Of a stretch of 64,000 nucleotides of DNA, positions 62,031-64,000 are shown piece by piece. This DNA comes from Naumovozyma dairenensis CBS 421. Taxonomy: Eukaryota > Ascomycota > Saccharomycetes > Saccharomycetales > Saccharomycetaceae. The notes beneath the pieces were generated by a model, which made no database searches, was not told where the DNA came from, and saw only the letters and a program-made list of their open reading frames with translations. A program made the position numbers and the translations under genes. Every line of letters starts with the position of its first letter. The first letter of the stretch is position 1. The stretch lies in the NCBI RefSeq assembly GCF_000227115.2, contig NC_016481.1:1381259-1445258 (forward strand), given 5' to 3'.

Positions 62031-64000
62031 ATGAATGTACTCCGAAGACTTAATACGATCCTCGCTTCAAACAGTAACTCGGCTAAAGTTACATCTGCAT
62101 TCAACCTCTCTGCTATTCCTTCTCCTGTTATTGAAATAAGGCCTAGTCAATTTTTACAGAGGAAACCAACCACCAATACGAATACCAATACTGCTTCAAC
62201 ACGAACTACAACAAGAACATCATCCCGAATATCTCTAAGGGAAACTAAGAGCAAAGTTCAATTTCCTAATGATACTATAGATAATATATTTAATGAAATT
62301 GATGAAAGCAGGGCCACTACAAAGGAGATTAAAAGCAAGCATAAAAAATCTAATCAAACTCCCTCGAACACATCCCAGCATAAACGTGATCCAAGCATTA
62401 GAGAATGTCAAGAATATATAAATAACATTAGGTCATCGGTTGGTAAGGGGTCTTATTACGAAAGGAAATCAATCAGAGAACGACTTATTTCATTGAGTCC
62501 GCATTCCTTTGCTCGTACTTCTATTCAAGATAATTATGACTCGCAGAGAGCATTAGAGATTTATAATGTTAACAAAAATATAAAAACAAATCCGGAATAT
62601 AAATATATTAAGAGTGAAAAGAATCGAGAATTTCTCTCGAGGATTTTACCATTATTGATTAATTTGACCCCCAATATCAGCAGTTCAAATTATCTGCGGA
62701 ACAATAACGAAGAAGAAGGAAAAACAATTAGGAAATTTCCTAAGTTTACAACAGATGAAGTACCACCAATCCCTGATTTCCAAAATGATCCACAAGTTTT
62801 ACAAGATTTTATCGGCTTATTGACACATACAACATTTTACTATAGGAATTCTTCCAAATTAAATGGTATTATACCGAAAATATTAAGGAACTTAATCCAT
62901 CCAACAAATTTGAAAACTTTAAAACTTAGAACAATTACTAATTTTAATGATTTAATTTATTTCTACAGTAACAGATTCGATTTTGCCTCTGTAAGAGAAT
63001 TATTCAAACAATCACAATTAGAAAACATTCAACCCAACACAATGACATTTAATCTATTATTAAGATCGATTTTGAAAAATTCTCAAATTAGGAAAATTAA
63101 CCCAGTGGTCAATGAAATTGAATGGGTATTACTAAAGATGGAGAAATGTTCAGTGAATGCAAATTATATCACCTGGCTTACATTGTATAATTTCTTACAG
63201 GATAATTTATCAAGAGATGTGTTTATTAATCAAATGCATACGAAGGGGTTCCCAATAAATAGAAATGAGTTTATTTATACAGTAATGCGGAATAATGATG
63301 AATATACCGGATTACAAATTTTGGAATTTTTGAAAAATAATAATATTGGGTTTAATGATGGCATTTTTACTACGAAGTTGATTAATCTTTGTATTGAAAG
63401 GTTTTTATCAAAACAAGATCAAAAAAATCTGAATTATGCATGGATAATTTTGAAATATTTTGGTAATGAAAATAAATCTTTGTTAAACTATAAGACGTTG
63501 AATTGTTTCTTGGAAAATTTTGCTAAACATGGTAGAATTGATCTTTCTTTGATGATCTTTAACGTTTGTACAAAACGATTCGCTATCTTACCTAATTTTG
63601 ATAGTTTTGAAATGTTATTCAAATCGCTGGTTATAAATGGATATACTAAAAATTTCCCAATGGTTTTAAAATATTTAAAGAAATTAAAGAAAAGTTATAA
63701 TTATGAGGAAAGGAATACATATTGGATTGTGAAAGCGGAACTAATATCCAAGTATAATTGTTTGAAACATTTTACTGAAGCGGACTTTATTAAATGTGAA
63801 AAATTGTTATCTCCTGATTCATTTACGTGGGATGCTAAAACTCTCATTTGGCGAACCTGGCAACAACCAAGTTCGTCACTTAGGAAGAGATTACGTTACC
63901 TAGGTTGCTTTAGTGGTAACCGTCATACGAAATTTAGTAACAAATTCTTAAAGTATGATGGTACACCTCAATATGATAGTTCCGTGAAAACGAGTAAATA
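62031..64000 (+). CDS. AEP3: Aep3, mitochondrial PPR-type mRNA stability/translation factor (3' end at window edge)
   Basis: The frame opens at ATG 62031, directly after an in-frame TGA (62028-62030), and stays open to the end of the window (656 full codons). S. cerevisiae Aep3 has 606. The N-terminus MNVLRRLNTILASNSN is an Arg-containing mitochondrial presequence. A Thr/Asn-rich stretch follows, then a long helical region of pentatricopeptide-like repeats (KTLKLRTITNFNDLIYFYSN near 305, TMTFNLLLRSILKNSQIRKI near 340). Aep3 binds bicistronic ATP8/ATP6 mRNA and helps mitochondrial translation initiation. The final two bases are TA, so the next base would give TAA or TAG, and the gene may end just outside. 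Corresponds to YPL005W. Confidence 0.9.
   Translation, partial: MNVLRRLNTILASNSNSAKVTSAFNLSAIPSPVIEIRPSQFLQRKPTTNTNTNTASTRTTTRTSSRISLRETKSKVQFPNDTIDNIFNEIDESRATTKEIKSKHKKSNQTPSNTSQHKRDPSIRECQEYINNIRSSVGKGSYYERKSIRERLISLSPHSFARTSIQDNYDSQRALEIYNVNKNIKTNPEYKYIKSEKNREFLSRILPLLINLTPNISSSNYLRNNNEEEGKTIRKFPKFTTDEVPPIPDFQNDPQVLQDFIGLLTHTTFYYRNSSKLNGIIPKILRNLIHPTNLKTLKLRTITNFNDLIYFYSNRFDFASVRELFKQSQLENIQPNTMTFNLLLRSILKNSQIRKINPVVNEIEWVLLKMEKCSVNANYITWLTLYNFLQDNLSRDVFINQMHTKGFPINRNEFIYTVMRNNDEYTGLQILEFLKNNNIGFNDGIFTTKLINLCIERFLSKQDQKNLNYAWIILKYFGNENKSLLNYKTLNCFLENFAKHGRIDLSLMIFNVCTKRFAILPNFDSFEMLFKSLVINGYTKNFPMVLKYLKKLKKSYNYEERNTYWIVKAELISKYNCLKHFTEADFIKCEKLLSPDSFTWDAKTLIWRTWQQPSSSLRKRLRYLGCFSGNRHTKFSNKFLKYDGTPQYDSSVKTSK

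Noticed and set aside
61868..62053. 61-codon ORF just before AEP3
   Set aside because: Overlaps the AEP3 start codon and presequence in another frame, no similarity.

Overview
This window is nuclear DNA from a budding yeast of the Saccharomycetaceae. The genes are compact and mostly intronless, the proteins read in the standard code with yeast-like codon use, and most of them closely resemble Saccharomyces cerevisiae proteins. Gene order follows two S. cerevisiae neighbourhoods, chromosome V right arm (YER158C-YER166W) and chromosome XVI (YPR005C-YPR007C and YPL005W-YPL014W), with breaks and small inversions. I would look first among post-whole-genome-duplication genera such as Naumovozyma or Kazachstania, but the sequence does not let me name a species. 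A 20-N assembly gap lies at 3301-3320.

Left part (1-32.6 kb, YER-like): the tail of an unidentified + strand gene; an AFR1/YER158C-type phosphatase-targeting protein; a sodium/solute-symporter-family transporter with no counterpart at this place in S. cerevisiae; BUR6; a tRNA-Arg(ACG) with an odd ORF and a 29-bp repeat array upstream; SPT2, which is frameshifted as sequenced; RAD4; GCG1; MAC1, which is out of place compared with S. cerevisiae; then CHD1, PAB1 and DNF1, all on the + strand.

Middle part (32.9-40.5 kb, YPR-like): a HAL1-like gene, REC8 and ICL2. The REC8-ICL2 pair is inverted relative to HAL1 when compared with S. cerevisiae.

Right part (40.7-64 kb, YPL-like): RET3, TAF3, RRP12, MRPS16 and CIP1 form a block that is inverted relative to the following CHL1-TFC8-NCR1-AEP3 block. 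YPL009C (RQC2) is missing at both ends of the inverted block. SYM1 (YLR251W in S. cerevisiae) sits between NCR1 and AEP3. AEP3 is cut by the window end, perhaps by a single base.

The genes are housekeeping or regulatory and do not form one pathway. They cover transcription and chromatin (BUR6, SPT2, CHD1, TAF3, TFC8), DNA repair and chromosome cohesion (RAD4, CHL1, REC8), ribosome and mRNA biology (RRP12, MRPS16, PAB1, AEP3), membrane traffic and lipids (DNF1, RET3, NCR1), and metabolism or stress (GCG1, MAC1, ICL2, CIP1, SYM1). I found no convincing new multi-gene system. The points most worth a second look are the tRNA-Arg/ORF/repeat locus at 9.5-10.2 kb, the SPT2 frameshift, the tandem pheromone-response elements with a hairpin near 34.87 kb, cell-cycle boxes upstream of REC8 and CIP1, a short ICL2 N-terminus, and the local inversions.
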